The notes under the pieces are model-generated. The model was not told the DNA's origin. It ran no database searches and was given only the letters and a program-made list of their open reading frames with translations. Shown piece by piece: positions 7,318 through 16,968 of a stretch of DNA of 64,000 nucleotides. Position 1 is the stretch's first letter. Each line of letters begins with the position of its first letter. The DNA is from Kitasatospora viridis (GTDB lineage: Bacteria; Actinomycetota; Actinomycetes; Streptomycetales; Streptomycetaceae): NCBI RefSeq assembly GCF_007829815.1, contig NZ_VIWT01000001.1:2751501-2815500 (forward strand), in the 5' to 3' direction. The position numbers were made by a program, and so were the translations under genes.

Positions 7318-9339
7318 ATGCGCAAAGCCCTTGCCTGGTTCACCACCCTGACGGCCGCGCTGCTGCTGGTGCTCGGCACGGCCGGCGCCGCCAGCGCGCA
7401 CGCCGCGCTGCTGCAGACCGACCCCGCGCAGAACTCGGTGGTCGCCACCGAGCCGACCGCGGTCACGCTCACCTTCAGCGAGAACGTGACGCTCTCCGAC
7501 GACGCGGTGCGGGTGCTCGACCCGGCCGGCAAGCAGGTGGACACCGGGAGTCCCGGCCACGCGGACGGCAAGGGCGACACCGCGACCGTCGGGCTGCGGC
7601 CCGGGCTGGCGAACGGCACCTACACGGTGGCCTGGCGGGCGGTCTCGGAGGACACCCACGTGGTCGGCGGGGCCTTCACCTTCTCGATCGGCGCGCCCTC
7701 CGACACCAGCGTCAACCCGGCGGCGGTGCAGGGCGAGAACGCCGACCAGACGGTGGCCGCGCTCTACGGCATCGGGCGGGCGGTCGCCTACGGGGCCTTC
7801 GCGGTGCTGGTCGGGGTGGCCGCGTTCGTGCTGCTCTGCTGGCCGCGCGGGGCCTCGGTGCGGCCGGTGCAACGGCTGCTGATGGGCGGTTGGGTGGCAC
7901 TGCTGGCGGCCACCGTGGCGGTGCTGCTGCTGCGCGGGCCGTACGAGCAGGGGACCGGGCTGGGACAGGTGCTGAACCTGACGCTGGTCCGCGGCACGCT
8001 GAACGAACGGCTGGGCACCGCGCTGGCGGCCCGGCTGCTGCTGCTCGCGGCGGGCGGGGTGTTCCTCTCGCTGCTGGTCGGCCAGCTCGGGGCGACCGAG
8101 CCGGAAGAAGAGGACACTGACGGGGCGTCAGCACGGCCCGCGGCAGCCGGTGCCGACCCGGACGACCCCGAGGAGCGGGAGCTGCGGGAGCTGGAGCGGC
8201 GGGCCGCCGAGCGGCCGCAGCGCGAGGCCCGGCTCGCGCTCGGGGTCGGCGGGCTGCTGCTGGCGCTCGGGCTGGCCGCCACCTGGTCGGCGGCGGACCA
8301 CGCGGCGGTCGGCATCCAGGTCGGGGTGGCGCTGCCGTTCGACCTGCTGCACCTGATCGCGATGGCCTGCTGGCTGGGCGGCCTGGTGACGCTGCTGGTC
8401 GGGCTGCGGCACGGGGCCGGGGCGGCGGTGGCGGCGCGGTTCTCCACGGTGGCGCTGGTCTCGGTCGGGGTCCTGGTGGTCACCGGGGTCTACCAGGCCT
8501 GGCGGGGCGTCGGCTCGTGGTCGGCGCTGACCGGCACGGAGTACGGGCAGTTGGTGCTGGTCAAGGTCGCGCTGGTGCTGGGGATGCTGGGGACGGCCTG
8601 GTTCTCCCGGCGCTGGACCGGGCGGCTGCGGACGGCGGGCACCGCGGACACGGCTGTCGACGGGGCCGACGTCCCGGTCGAGGTGCCGGCCGCCGCGGCG
8701 GCCGAAGGCAGCGGCGGGGCCGGGGACAGCGCAGGGGCCGACGCCGATCCCGAGCGCCGGGCCCAGCTGGACCGGCAGCGGGCCGCGCTGGCCCGGGCGA
8801 AGCAGCGCCGGGCGCAGGACGGCACGCCGGTGCACGCCGGTCTGCGGCGCTCGGTGCTGATCGAGGCGGTGATCGCGATCGGCGTGCTGGCGGTGACCAC
8901 GGTCCTGACCAACTCCCCGCCCGGGCGGGTGGCCGCGCAGGTGGCCCAGGCCGCGCCGGCCGCACCCTCGGCCGGCACGGGCAGCAGCACCGGGCGTCCG
9001 GTGGAGCTGAAGCTGCCCTACGACACCGGCGGCAAGGGCCCGGGCGCCAAGGGCACCGCCACGCTCACCGTGAACCCGGCGACCAGCGGCCCCAACCAGC
9101 TCACCCTGGTGGTGTCCGACGCCTCGGGCGCGCCGGTCGACGTGCCGGAGACCGACGTCTCGTTCACGCTGCCGGACCGCGACCTCGGCCCGCTCCCGGT
9201 GACCCTCACCAAGAGCGGCACCGGCACCTGGACCGGCACCGCCCAGCTGCCGATCGCGGGCGAGTGGGTGGCCGCCGTGGTGGTCCGCTCCGACGACATC
9301 GACCAGGACACCGAGACCAAGCAGCTGACGATCAAGTGA
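7318..9339 (+). CDS. CopC-CopD fusion copper transport protein
   Basis: 673 aa. Residues 1-28 are a signal peptide ending ASA, then a CopC domain whose mature N-terminus starts HAALL and which carries the second Cu(II) site DTH (SEDTHVVGGAFTF), so the N-terminal His brace looks intact. A CopD-like multi-helix domain follows (about residues 145-430; LHLIAMACWLGGL, STVALVSVGVLVVTGVYQAW), interrupted by charged cytosolic loops rich in Glu and Arg. A further helix near 520 and an extracytoplasmic C-terminal beta domain (560-673, YtkA-like) complete it. Probably imports or exchanges copper with ECuC/Sco. Confidence 0.9.
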   Translation: MRKALAWFTTLTAALLLVLGTAGAASAHAALLQTDPAQNSVVATEPTAVTLTFSENVTLSDDAVRVLDPAGKQVDTGSPGHADGKGDTATVGLRPGLANGTYTVAWRAVSEDTHVVGGAFTFSIGAPSDTSVNPAAVQGENADQTVAALYGIGRAVAYGAFAVLVGVAAFVLLCWPRGASVRPVQRLLMGGWVALLAATVAVLLLRGPYEQGTGLGQVLNLTLVRGTLNERLGTALAARLLLLAAGGVFLSLLVGQLGATEPEEEDTDGASARPAAAGADPDDPEERELRELERRAAERPQREARLALGVGGLLLALGLAATWSAADHAAVGIQVGVALPFDLLHLIAMACWLGGLVTLLVGLRHGAGAAVAARFSTVALVSVGVLVVTGVYQAWRGVGSWSALTGTEYGQLVLVKVALVLGMLGTAWFSRRWTGRLRTAGTADTAVDGADVPVEVPAAAAAEGSGGAGDSAGADADPERRAQLDRQRAALARAKQRRAQDGTPVHAGLRRSVLIEAVIAIGVLAVTTVLTNSPPGRVAAQVAQAAPAAPSAGTGSSTGRPVELKLPYDTGGKGPGAKGTATLTVNPATSGPNQLTLVVSDASGAPVDVPETDVSFTLPDRDLGPLPVTLTKSGTGTWTGTAQLPIAGEWVAAVVVRSDDIDQDTETKQLTIK

Positions 9340-9418
9340 CAGCCGCCCCGCCGCCGGCCCGGTCGGGTCGGCGGCGGGGCCGGTCGACCGGCGTTCACGC
9401 GCTGGAGAAGGAGACACG

Positions 9419-10627
9419 ATGAAGTACGCCGGCTTCTCCCGCCGCACCCTGCTCGGCGGGGCCGGGGCGGGACTGGCCGCGGGGGCGGCGGCGGGGGCCT
9501 TCGGTCGCGCGGTGGCGGTGCCCGGGCAGCCGCACCAGGTGAGCCTGGGCGCGGCCCGGGTGGATTTCCACGGGCCGCACCAGGCGGGGATCGTCCAGCC
9601 GCCGCAGGCCCGGATCGAGCTGCTCGCCCTCGACCTGGCGCCGGGTGCCACCCGGCAGGCGGTGCAGGAGCTGTTCAAGCGCTGGACCAGGACGGCCGGC
9701 GACATGGCGCTCGGCGAGCCGGCCGACTCGCACGAGAACCAGATCGCGCTGGACGCCGGACCCAGCTCGCTCACCGTCACGGTCGGGCTCGGCGCGACGT
9801 TCTTCGACAAGCTCGGCCTGGCCGCGCACCGCCCGCCGCAGCTCGCCCCGCTGCCCGACTTCCCGCAGGACGCGATCGACCGCTCGCGCAGCGACGGCGA
9901 CCTGCTGCTCCAGGTCTGCGCGGACGACGCGCTGGTGGCCTACCACGCGCTGCGGGTGCTCCAGCAGTTGGCGGCCGGCACCGCCGGCACCCGCTGGCAG
10001 ATGTCCGGCTTCTCCCGCTCCCCCGGCGCCACCGCCCAGCCGCGCACCGGCCGCAACCTGATGGGCCAGGTCGACGGCACCAACAACCCCAAGCCGACCG
10101 ACCCGGACTTCGCCGCCAAGGTCTTCGCCACCGGCCCCGACTGGCTGGCCGGCGGCAGCTACCTGGTGTTCCGCCGGATCCGGATGCTGCTGGACAACTG
10201 GGAGCAGCTGCCGACGGACCGTCAGGAGCGGATCGTCGGGCGCCGCAAGTCCGACGGCGCGCCGCTGTCCGGCGGCACCGAGACCACCCCGGTGGACCTG
10301 GGCAAGCAGGACCCGGACGGCTCGCTGGCCGTCCCGGCGGACGCGCACGTCCGGATCGCCGCGCCCGCCTCGAACGGCGGTGCGGCAATGCTGCGGCGCG
10401 GCTTCTCGTACTCCGACGGGGTGCGGCCGGACGGCGCCCCGGACGCCGGGCTGCTCTTCCTGGCGTTCCAGGCCGACCCGGCGCACGGTTTCGTGCCGGT
10501 GCAGCGCTCGCTCTCCCGGGGGGACGGGCTGACCACCTTCCTGCGGCACGAGGCGAGCGGGCTGTACGCGGTGCTGCCGGGCGTGCCGGACGGGGGCTAC
10601 CTCGGCCAGGCGCTGCTGGAGTCCTGA
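9419..10627 (+). CDS. dtpA: DyP-type heme peroxidase, Tat-exported (DtpA/EfeB-like)
   Basis: 402 aa with a twin-arginine signal (SRRTLLGG, then a hydrophobic Ala/Gly run). The dye-decolorising peroxidase fold shows the distal motif GQVDGT (family GxxDG, catalytic Asp), the proximal heme His in DAHVRIAAP and the heme-side LRRGFSYSDG. In S. lividans a DyP peroxidase encoded with sco and ecuC is needed for GlxA maturation and development, and the gene order here matches; that supports the name dtpA, though EfeB-like iron roles exist in the family. A 79-bp gap separates it from copCD. Confidence 0.92.
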   Translation: MKYAGFSRRTLLGGAGAGLAAGAAAGAFGRAVAVPGQPHQVSLGAARVDFHGPHQAGIVQPPQARIELLALDLAPGATRQAVQELFKRWTRTAGDMALGEPADSHENQIALDAGPSSLTVTVGLGATFFDKLGLAAHRPPQLAPLPDFPQDAIDRSRSDGDLLLQVCADDALVAYHALRVLQQLAAGTAGTRWQMSGFSRSPGATAQPRTGRNLMGQVDGTNNPKPTDPDFAAKVFATGPDWLAGGSYLVFRRIRMLLDNWEQLPTDRQERIVGRRKSDGAPLSGGTETTPVDLGKQDPDGSLAVPADAHVRIAAPASNGGAAMLRRGFSYSDGVRPDGAPDAGLLFLAFQADPAHGFVPVQRSLSRGDGLTTFLRHEASGLYAVLPGVPDGGYLGQALLES

Positions 10628-10693
10628 CCAGGTGACCACCGGTCGGGACGCGTCCACGGCGGGTGCCCGGAGTGGCTAAGGTGGCAGGTCTGG

Positions 10694-10754
10694 TACCTCC
10701 CCCGGCCTTCGGCCTGGGGGAGCCCCCGGCCGAAGGCCGGGGGCGGGTGCCCCC
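10694..10754. repeat. Double palindromic repeat between dtpA and pheA
   Basis: Two adjacent hairpins of the same family: CCCCCGGCCTTCGGCCTGGG and CCCCCGGCCGAAGGCCGGGG in opposite polarity. This is the most complete copy in the window, and probably ends the copper operon. The gap 10628-10779 holds nothing else clear except a ribosome site (ACGGAGG) for pheA. Confidence 0.6.
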
Positions 10755-10779
10755 TCGGGAGACGCACGGAGGCGCGGAC

Positions 10780-11715
10780 ATGTCGGCAACCCGCTACACC
10801 TACCTCGGCCCGGCGGGCACCTTTACCGAGGCCGCGCTGCACACCCTGCCGGAGGCCGCCACGCGGGAGCTCGTCCCGCTCCCCTCGGTGCCGGCCGCGC
10901 TGGACGCGGTGCGGGCCGGCGAGGCGGCCGGCGCCTTCGTGGCGATCGAGAACTCGGTGGAGGGCGCGGTCACCGCGACCGCCGACGAGCTGGCCAACGG
11001 CGCGCCGCTGATGATCTACCGCGAGGTGCTGCTGCCGATCAGCTTCGCGCTGCTGGTCCGCCCGGGCACCGAGCTGACCGACGTGAAGCGGGTGACCAGC
11101 CACCCGGTGGCCCAGCCGCAGGTACGCGGCTGGCTGCGGGACAACCTGCCGGACGCGGTCTGGGAGGCGGCCGCCTCGAACGCCGACGGCGCCAGGCTGG
11201 TCCAGGAGGGGCAGGCGGACGGCGCCTTCGCGGGCGAGTTCGCGGCCGCGCTGTACGGGTTGGAGCCGCTGGCCACCGACATCCACGACGCGGCCGAGGC
11301 GACCACCCGTTTCGTGCTGGTCGGCCGGCCCGGCCGGGTCTCCTCGCCGACCGGGGCGGACAAGACCTCGATGGTGGTCTGGCTCGGCGACAACCACCCG
11401 GGCGCGCTGCTGGAACTGCTGCAGGAATTCGCGGTGCGCGGGGTCAACCTGATGCGGATCGAATCCCGGCCGACCGGGCACGGGCTCGGGAACTACTGCT
11501 TCTCGATCGACTGCGAGGGCCACCTCACCGAGCGGCGGGTCAGCGAGACGCTGATGGGCCTGCGCCGGATCTGCCCGCAGATCCGGTTCCTCGGCTCCTA
11601 TCCGCGGGCCGACCGCCGCGAGCCGACGCCCCGCCAGCCCGGCACCTCGAACCAGGACTTCGACCGGGCCGCCGACTGGCTGGCCCGCTGCCTGGACGGG
11701 CGCGGCGAGGCCTGA
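10780..11715 (+). CDS. pheA: Prephenate dehydratase
   Basis: Converts prephenate to phenylpyruvate, the penultimate step of phenylalanine synthesis. N-terminal catalytic domain starts YLGPAGTFTEAAL; the catalytic motif TTRFVLVG lies near residue 175. A C-terminal ACT domain begins near 195 (TSMVVWL, NHPGALLELLQEFAVRGVNL, RIESRP) and gives phenylalanine feedback inhibition. 311 aa, normal for monofunctional actinobacterial enzymes. ATG 10780 has ACGGAGG 7 bases upstream. Confidence 0.96.
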   Translation: MSATRYTYLGPAGTFTEAALHTLPEAATRELVPLPSVPAALDAVRAGEAAGAFVAIENSVEGAVTATADELANGAPLMIYREVLLPISFALLVRPGTELTDVKRVTSHPVAQPQVRGWLRDNLPDAVWEAAASNADGARLVQEGQADGAFAGEFAAALYGLEPLATDIHDAAEATTRFVLVGRPGRVSSPTGADKTSMVVWLGDNHPGALLELLQEFAVRGVNLMRIESRPTGHGLGNYCFSIDCEGHLTERRVSETLMGLRRICPQIRFLGSYPRADRREPTPRQPGTSNQDFDRAADWLARCLDGRGEA

Positions 11716-11770
11716 CCCCACCCGGTCCACCGACCGCCCCGGGCCCGGTTCCACCGCCCGGGGCGGTCGG

Positions 11771-12120
11771 CTGTCCACAGTCATCCACAGGTGTGCACGA
11801 CCGCCGTGACCCACCGGTTATCCACAGCCCTGGGGATGAATCGACAAAACGGCTAAGCCACTCCCAGGTGCGGTCGGATCATCGGGAAGCGCCGCAGATC
11901 GGACTGATGCCATCAGAGTCACCCTTCTGCCGATAATTCACCCGGCCGAGTGGTCTATTTCCCTCCGCCGTGCAGGCTGATTCGGGTTTGAAACCTGTAA
12001 ATCCCAGAATTGCCCTGAGACTTTCCCGACACGGCCGCAATCCACAGGGTCTGCGAACGGCCTGTGGAAAAAACACGACGGGCGACTCGTGGGGCCGCAG
12101 TTATCCACAGGTTATCCACA
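11771..12120 (+). other. Cluster of DnaA-box-like 9-mers between pheA and serS
   Basis: Three perfect TTATCCACA boxes at 11818, 12101 and 12112 (the last two 11 bp apart), plus one-mismatch forms CTGTCCACA at 11771, TCATCCACA at 11781 and TTTTCCACA (reverse strand, 12063-12071), and a weaker CAATCCACA at 12038. The region between is unusually AT-rich for this genome (GATAATTC, GTCTATTTCC). The whole intergenic gap is 434 bp. It could be a DnaA-titrating cluster or a DnaA-regulated promoter of serS. It is not oriC: dnaA and dnaN are not adjacent and the box number is low. Confidence 0.6.
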
Positions 12121-12149
12121 GCCGCCCTCCGCCCCGGTAGGCTGGCCCC

Positions 12150-13424
12150 GTGATTGACCTTCGCCTGCTTCGTGAGGACCCCGACCGAGTGCGCGCCTCG
12201 CAGCGCGCCCGTGGTGAGGACGTCGACCTCGTCGACTCCCTGCTCGCCGCCGACGAGCGCCGCCGCTCCTCGGGCAGTCGCTTCGACGAGCTGCGCAACG
12301 AGCAGAAGGGTCTCGGCAAGCAGGTCGCCCAGGCCAAGGGCGAGGAGAAGGCCGCCCTGCTGGCGCGCACCAAGGAGCTGGCCGCCGAGGTCAAGGCCGC
12401 CGACGCCGAGCAGAGCGAGGCGAAGGAGGAGGCCGAGCGGCTGCTGCGCGCGCTGGCCAACCTGCTCGACCCGGCCGCTCCGGTGGGCGGCGAGGAGGAC
12501 TTCGTCACGCTGGAGGAGATCGGCACCCCGCGCGACTTCGCCGCCGAGGGCTTCGAGCCGCGCGACCACGTCGAGCTCGGCCAGCTGCTGGGCGCCATCG
12601 ACATGGAGCGCGGCGCCAAGGTCGCCGGCTCCCGGTCGTACTACCTGACCGGCTCCGGCGCGCTGCTGGAGCTGGCGCTGGTGAACATGGCGATCGCCCA
12701 GGCCACCGCGCTCGGCTTCATCCCGATGATCACCCCGGCGCTGGTCCGCCCGGCCGCCATGGACGGCACCGGCTTCCTCGGCCAGGCCGCCGAGAACGTC
12801 TACCACCTGCCCGACGAGGACCGTTACCTGGTCGGCACCAGCGAGGTCCCGCTGGCCGCCTACCACATGGACGAGATCCTGGAGGCCGACCGCCTCCCGC
12901 TGCGCTACGCCGGCTTCTCCTCCTGCTTCCGCCGCGAGGCCGGGACCTACGGCAAGGACACCCGGGGCATCATCCGGGTGCACCAGTTCGAGAAGGTCGA
13001 GATGTTCGTCTACACCACCCCGGAGGAGGCGGAGGCCGAGCACCGCCGCCTGCTCCAGTGGGAGAAGGACTTCCTCAACGCCCTCGAACTGCCCTACCGG
13101 GTGATCGACGTCGCCTCCGGCGACCTCGGCGCCTCGGCCGCCCGCAAGTTCGACATCGAGGCCTGGATCCCGACCCAGGGCAAGTACCGCGAGGTCACCT
13201 CGACCTCCAACACCACCGAGTACCAGGCCCGGCGGCTCTCCATCCGGATGCGCGAGGACGGCAAGGTCCGCCCGCTGGCCACCCTCAACGGCACCCTGGC
13301 GGCCATCCCGCGGCTGATCGTGGCGATCCTGGAGAACCACCAGCAGGCCGACGGCACCGTGGTGCTGCCCGAGGCGCTGCGCCCCTACCTCGGCGGCCGG
13401 ACCACGCTGGACCCGGTCAAGTGA
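12150..13424 (+). CDS. serS: Seryl-tRNA synthetase
   Basis: Charges tRNA-Ser (and tRNA-Sec where present). N-terminal coiled-coil arm (residues about 25-100, rich in Lys, Glu and Ala) that grips the tRNA long variable arm, then class II core: motif 2 [14 protein letters not shown] near 260-275, with the following [10 protein letters not shown], and motif 3 [14 protein letters not shown] near 375-390. 424 aa. GTG at 12150 chosen: [15 protein letters not shown] is the normal family start. Its stop overlaps the GTG of the next gene. Confidence 0.98.
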   Translation: MIDLRLLREDPDRVRASQRARGEDVDLVDSLLAADERRRSSGSRFDELRNEQKGLGKQVAQAKGEEKAALLARTKELAAEVKAADAEQSEAKEEAERLLRALANLLDPAAPVGGEEDFVTLEEIGTPRDFAAEGFEPRDHVELGQLLGAIDMERGAKVAGSRSYYLTGSGALLELALVNMAIAQATALGFIPMITPALVRPAAMDGTGFLGQAAENVYHLPDEDRYLVGTSEVPLAAYHMDEILEADRLPLRYAGFSSCFRREAGTYGKDTRGIIRVHQFEKVEMFVYTTPEEAEAEHRRLLQWEKDFLNALELPYRVIDVASGDLGASAARKFDIEAWIPTQGKYREVTSTSNTTEYQARRLSIRMREDGKVRPLATLNGTLAAIPRLIVAILENHQQADGTVVLPEALRPYLGGRTTLDPVK

Positions 13425-14227
13425 CCCCCGCGCTGCCGTTCCGGCTGATCGCCACCGATCTGGACGGCACGCTGCTCACCCCCGAGGACACCGTCTCGCA
13501 GCGCACCCGCGCTGCGCTGGCCACCGCCGTGGCGGCCGGCGCGGTGCACATCGTGGTCACCGGCCGGTCGGCCTCCTGGGCCCGGCCGGTGCTGGACCAG
13601 ATCGGCTACCGGGGCCTGGCGGTCTGCAGCCAGGGCGCCCAGGTCTACGACGCGGGCGAGCACCGGCTGCTCACCTCGATGACCCTGGACCGCCGGCTGG
13701 CCGCGGTGGCACTGGAGAAGCTCACCGCCGAGCTCGGCCCGCTGGCCGTGGCGGCCGGTCAGGACGGCCTGGACGGCGCCGTGCTGGCCACCGCCGACTA
13801 CCGGCTCTCCAACCCCGACCTGCCGGTGCAGCGGGTGGCCGGCACCGCCGAGCTGCTGGCCCTGCCGATCAGCAAGCTCTACGTGCAGCACCCCGAGCTG
13901 ACGGACGACCAGCTGGTCAGCGCCGGGCAGCAGGTGCTGGGCCAGCTGGTCACCACCGTGCTGGCCGGGCCCGGGATAGTCGAACTGCTGCCGCTGGGCC
14001 TGTCCAAGGCGACCGGCCTGGCCGTCGCGGCCCGCCGGCTCGGGCTGACCGCGGCCGAGACCATCGCCTTCGGCGACATGCCCAACGACCTGCCGATGTT
14101 CCGCTGGGCCGGGTACGGCGTGGCGATGGCCAACGCCCACCCCGACCTGCTGGCCGTCGCCGACGAGGTGACCGCGAGCAACGCGGCGGACGGCGTGGCC
14201 GAGGTGCTGGAGCGGCTCTTCCGCTGA
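13421..14227 (+). CDS. HAD-superfamily hydrolase, Cof/SPP-like
   Basis: 268 aa phosphatase of the Cof type. HAD motif [10 protein letters not shown] (near residues 9-17), motif II VVTGRS, motif III Lys near SKATGLA, motif [13 protein letters not shown]. Starts with GTG overlapping the serS stop (GTGA), so it is cotranscribed and probably translationally coupled. Substrate unknown; Cof enzymes dephosphorylate sugar phosphates or cofactors. A related paralogue lies at 39891. Confidence 0.93.
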   Translation: MTPALPFRLIATDLDGTLLTPEDTVSQRTRAALATAVAAGAVHIVVTGRSASWARPVLDQIGYRGLAVCSQGAQVYDAGEHRLLTSMTLDRRLAAVALEKLTAELGPLAVAAGQDGLDGAVLATADYRLSNPDLPVQRVAGTAELLALPISKLYVQHPELTDDQLVSAGQQVLGQLVTTVLAGPGIVELLPLGLSKATGLAVAARRLGLTAAETIAFGDMPNDLPMFRWAGYGVAMANAHPDLLAVADEVTASNAADGVAEVLERLFR

Positions 14228-14267
14228 CCGCGCGCCGCGCCTCCCCCGCGGCCCCCTGACGAACCGC

Positions 14268-14312
14268 ACACGGCGGGCGACCGGATTCTTCCGGTCGCCC
14301 GCCGTGTCTTTT
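14268..14312 (+). terminator. Rho-independent terminator after the serS-HAD pair
   Basis: Perfect 17-bp stem ACACGGCGGGCGACCGG (14268-14284), loop ATTCTT, complementary arm 14291-14307, then CTTTT. The strongest terminator in the window. Confidence 0.9.
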
Positions 14313-14613
14313 CTGATCAAATGTCCGTTTTACTGGCCATGATGAAGCGTCAGCAGCGGCCGTTCTCAGTGGTGTTCACGCGGTCACGGGGGCCCCACGG
14401 GCCCGTATGACAATCATGGAACACTTGCTAAGCTGCGCAACTGTTGCAACCTCAGTGCGTGCTCGACCGTCTAAACGGTGAGGGCGACACGTGCCTCACC
14501 CGGACCCGGGGTCCGGCTCCGCGTCACTGGGGCACCATGGTGCAACCGGCGCACCGCGGGCAGTCGCCGCGGCGACATCCGGCGGTGCCGGGCCGATCAC
14601 AGAGGTGGGAAGC
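14313..14613 (+). promoter_or_regulatory. Long leader upstream of the DUF6542-like/LCP pair
   Basis: 300 bp without a convincing gene. A possible promoter is TATGAC (14406), 17 bp, TAAGCT (14429). Directly after it is a short inverted repeat GCAACTGTTGC at 14437-14447. GC-rich sequence follows to the gene start at 14614. The reading frame of the next gene is open from 14491, so a longer N-terminus cannot be excluded. Confidence 0.3.
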
Positions 14614-15222
14614 ATGGCAGGACAGCGGGTACGCACACCCGAGGGTGGGGCCACCGGTCGGACCGGTCGTGGCTACCCGCCTGCCCAGCGGCAGGCGCCC
14701 CAGGAGTGGTCCGAGGCCGGGCCGGAGCAGGACGGCCGCGCCCGCGACGCGCACGCCCAGGACGGTCCCGCCAGGGGCGGCCGGGCGCAGCAGCGGCGCG
14801 CGGACAGCCGGCGCACGGCGCGCGCGCAGGCCCCGTCCACCCGCCCGTTCAGCGGCGTCGCGGTGCTGCTCTCGCTCGGCCTGCCGGCCGCCGGCGGGCT
14901 GGCGGACCAGCTGTTCGGCCTCGGCATCGGCGGTTGGGGCCTGCTCCTCTGCAGCGTGGCCGGCTTCGCCGGGGCGGCGGCGGTGTGCAGCCGGACCGGC
15001 TGGTGGTGGGTGCTGCCCGCGCCGCCGCCGATAGTGCTGGCCGTCACGGCCGCGACCGCCTACCTCGCCCACTCGGACGACTACAAGGGTGGCAAGAAGC
15101 TCGCCGCCGGCGCCGCCAAGTGGGCCATCCAGGGGTTCCCGGTGATGCTGTACGCCATGGGCGCGGCGCTGCTGGTCATCCTGGTGCGCACTGTCCGAGA
15201 TCGAAGGAGTCCCCGTGGCTGA
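14614..15222 (+). CDS. Membrane protein, DUF6542-like
   Basis: 202 aa: a hydrophilic N-terminal half rich in Gly, Arg and Gln (residues 1-75), then about four hydrophobic segments (FSGVAVLLSLGLPAAGGLAD; LLLCSVAGFAGAAAVC; WWWVLPAPPPIVLAVTAATA; VMLYAMGAALLVILV). This matches actinobacterial DUF6542 proteins as I remember them; the family name is moderately certain. It overlaps the LCP gene by 8 bp, suggesting a shared role in cell-envelope glycopolymer attachment. ATG 14614 preceded by GAGGTGGGA; upstream in-frame ATG 14491 is less likely. Confidence 0.7.
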   Translation: MAGQRVRTPEGGATGRTGRGYPPAQRQAPQEWSEAGPEQDGRARDAHAQDGPARGGRAQQRRADSRRTARAQAPSTRPFSGVAVLLSLGLPAAGGLADQLFGLGIGGWGLLLCSVAGFAGAAAVCSRTGWWWVLPAPPPIVLAVTAATAYLAHSDDYKGGKKLAAGAAKWAIQGFPVMLYAMGAALLVILVRTVRDRRSPRG

Positions 15223-16876
15223 GCAGAACGGCCCCCGGGCCACCGGTCGGCGCAAGTCCGCGCCCGCGCGCCGTCCCAAGCCGCTCGTGATGGCCGGCCG
15301 CACGGTCGCCTGCGCGACCTCGCTCGCGGTGCTCGGCACCTGCGGTTTCAGCTGGTACGCCTACACCTCGCTGACCGACGGCCTGACCACCTCCAGCGCG
15401 CTGGACGACATCAAGAAGGCCGCCCCGCCGCACCTGGACAACTCGGTCAACCTGCTGCTGATCGGCCTGGACAGCCGCAAGGACATGAACGGCAACGACC
15501 TGCCGGGCCAGTTCGTCCAGGACGAGCTGCACGCGGGCTCCAGCAGCGACGTCGGCGGCTACAACACCAACACCCTGATGGTGATGCACATCCCGGCCAA
15601 CGGCGGCCAGGTCACCGCGATCTCCATCCCGCGCGACGACTACGTGCAGACGCTGAACGCCGACGGCCGGATGCACAAGATCAAGGAGGCCTACGGCATC
15701 GCCAAGTCGATGTACGAGGCCAAGAACAGCGGCAAGGGCCTCTCCAAGCCCGACATGGAGAAGCAGAGCCGGGACGCCGGGCGCAAGGCCACCCTGGCCA
15801 CCGTGCAGAACTTCCTCGGGATCCCGATCGACCACTTCGCCGAGGTCAACCTCAAGGGCTTCTACGACATCGCGCAGGCGGTCGGCCCGATCCAGGTCTG
15901 CCTGAAGCGGGCCACCAAGGACCCGGCGATCGAGGGCCAGGGCTCCGGCGCCGACTTCCAGGCCGGGATCAACACGCTGAACGCGGCCCAGGCGCTCTCC
16001 TTCGTCCGCCAGCGCCACAACCTGGTCAACCCGAACGACCCCAGCGACTTCGGCGACTTCGCCCGCACCCACCGCCAGCAGGCCTTCATCTCCTCGGTGA
16101 TCAAGAAGCTGAAGGACCAGGGCGTCGTCGGCGACCTGGGCAAGATGCAGGACCTGTTCAACGTGGTGAAGCAGGACGTGGTGCTGGACGACCAGTGGAA
16201 CGTGCTGGACTTCGCCCAGCAGGCGCCCAACCTGGCCGGCGGCCACGTCACCGCGATCACCCTGCCGATCGCCGGCTTCGAGACGGTGAACGTGGGCGGC
16301 ACCAAGGAGGACGTCAACAAGGTCGACCCGGGCCAGGTCAAGAAGATCGTCCAGCAGCTGACCGGCCACGACACCCCGGCCGACAACGCGGTGGACGGCG
16401 GCGGCTCCGCCCCGGCGCCCAGCTCCGCGCCGTCCCAGGCCCCGGCCAGCCAGGCCCCGGCCGCCCCGAACGCCCAGGCCACCGGCACCGTGGACGTCAC
16501 CAACACCTCGACGGTCACCGGGGCCGCCGCCACCGAGTCCAAGGCGCTGGCCGGGATGGGCTTCACCCCGGGCAAGGTCGGCCAGGGCACCCACCAGGCG
16601 AAGACCACCGTGCTGTACGGCACCGGCGAGAAGGACGCGGCCGCGCTGGTCGCCGCCCGGTACAACGTGACCGCGGCGCCGAGCGGCAGCGTCAAGGCCG
16701 GGCACATCGAGGTGGTGCTGGGCGGCGACTACACCCCGTCGGGCGGCTCCGGCGGCGGGGCGGCCGCGCCGGCCGCCGGCGGGGCGACGGCCCCCGCGGC
16801 GCCCGCGGCGGACCCGAACAGCGTGCAACAGGTCGGGCCGCCGGTGCAGATGGGCGGCATCGCCTGCGTGGACTGA
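15215..16876 (+). CDS. LytR-CpsA-Psr (LCP) family phosphotransferase with LytR_C domain
   Basis: LCP enzymes attach teichoic acids or other glycopolymers to peptidoglycan outside the membrane. Basic N-terminus, one membrane segment near residues 30-50, LCP domain about 75-290 with NLLLIGLDSR, NTLMVMHIPA, ISIPRDDYV (Arg-Asp of the lipid phosphate site), RMHKIKEAYG and ALSFVRQRHN. After a Pro/Ala linker (about 400-425) a LytR_C domain follows (VDVTNTS, TVLYGTGEKDAAAL), and an extra Gly/Ala tail. GTG 15215 overlaps the upstream gene. Confidence 0.93.
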   Translation: MAEQNGPRATGRRKSAPARRPKPLVMAGRTVACATSLAVLGTCGFSWYAYTSLTDGLTTSSALDDIKKAAPPHLDNSVNLLLIGLDSRKDMNGNDLPGQFVQDELHAGSSSDVGGYNTNTLMVMHIPANGGQVTAISIPRDDYVQTLNADGRMHKIKEAYGIAKSMYEAKNSGKGLSKPDMEKQSRDAGRKATLATVQNFLGIPIDHFAEVNLKGFYDIAQAVGPIQVCLKRATKDPAIEGQGSGADFQAGINTLNAAQALSFVRQRHNLVNPNDPSDFGDFARTHRQQAFISSVIKKLKDQGVVGDLGKMQDLFNVVKQDVVLDDQWNVLDFAQQAPNLAGGHVTAITLPIAGFETVNVGGTKEDVNKVDPGQVKKIVQQLTGHDTPADNAVDGGGSAPAPSSAPSQAPASQAPAAPNAQATGTVDVTNTSTVTGAAATESKALAGMGFTPGKVGQGTHQAKTTVLYGTGEKDAAALVAARYNVTAAPSGSVKAGHIEVVLGGDYTPSGGSGGGAAAPAAGGATAPAAPAADPNSVQQVGPPVQMGGIACVD

Positions 16877-16968
16877 TCCACACCGGCGGGCGGGGCGGGG
16901 GTCGCACTTCGGTGCGGCCCCCGTCGGCGTTCTCCCGCTGCTTCTCGCTGCTTCTCGTACGGCGGGTC

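Noticed and set aside
11716..12149. Replication origin
   Set aside because: Too few DnaA boxes and flanked by pheA and serS, not dnaA/dnaN.
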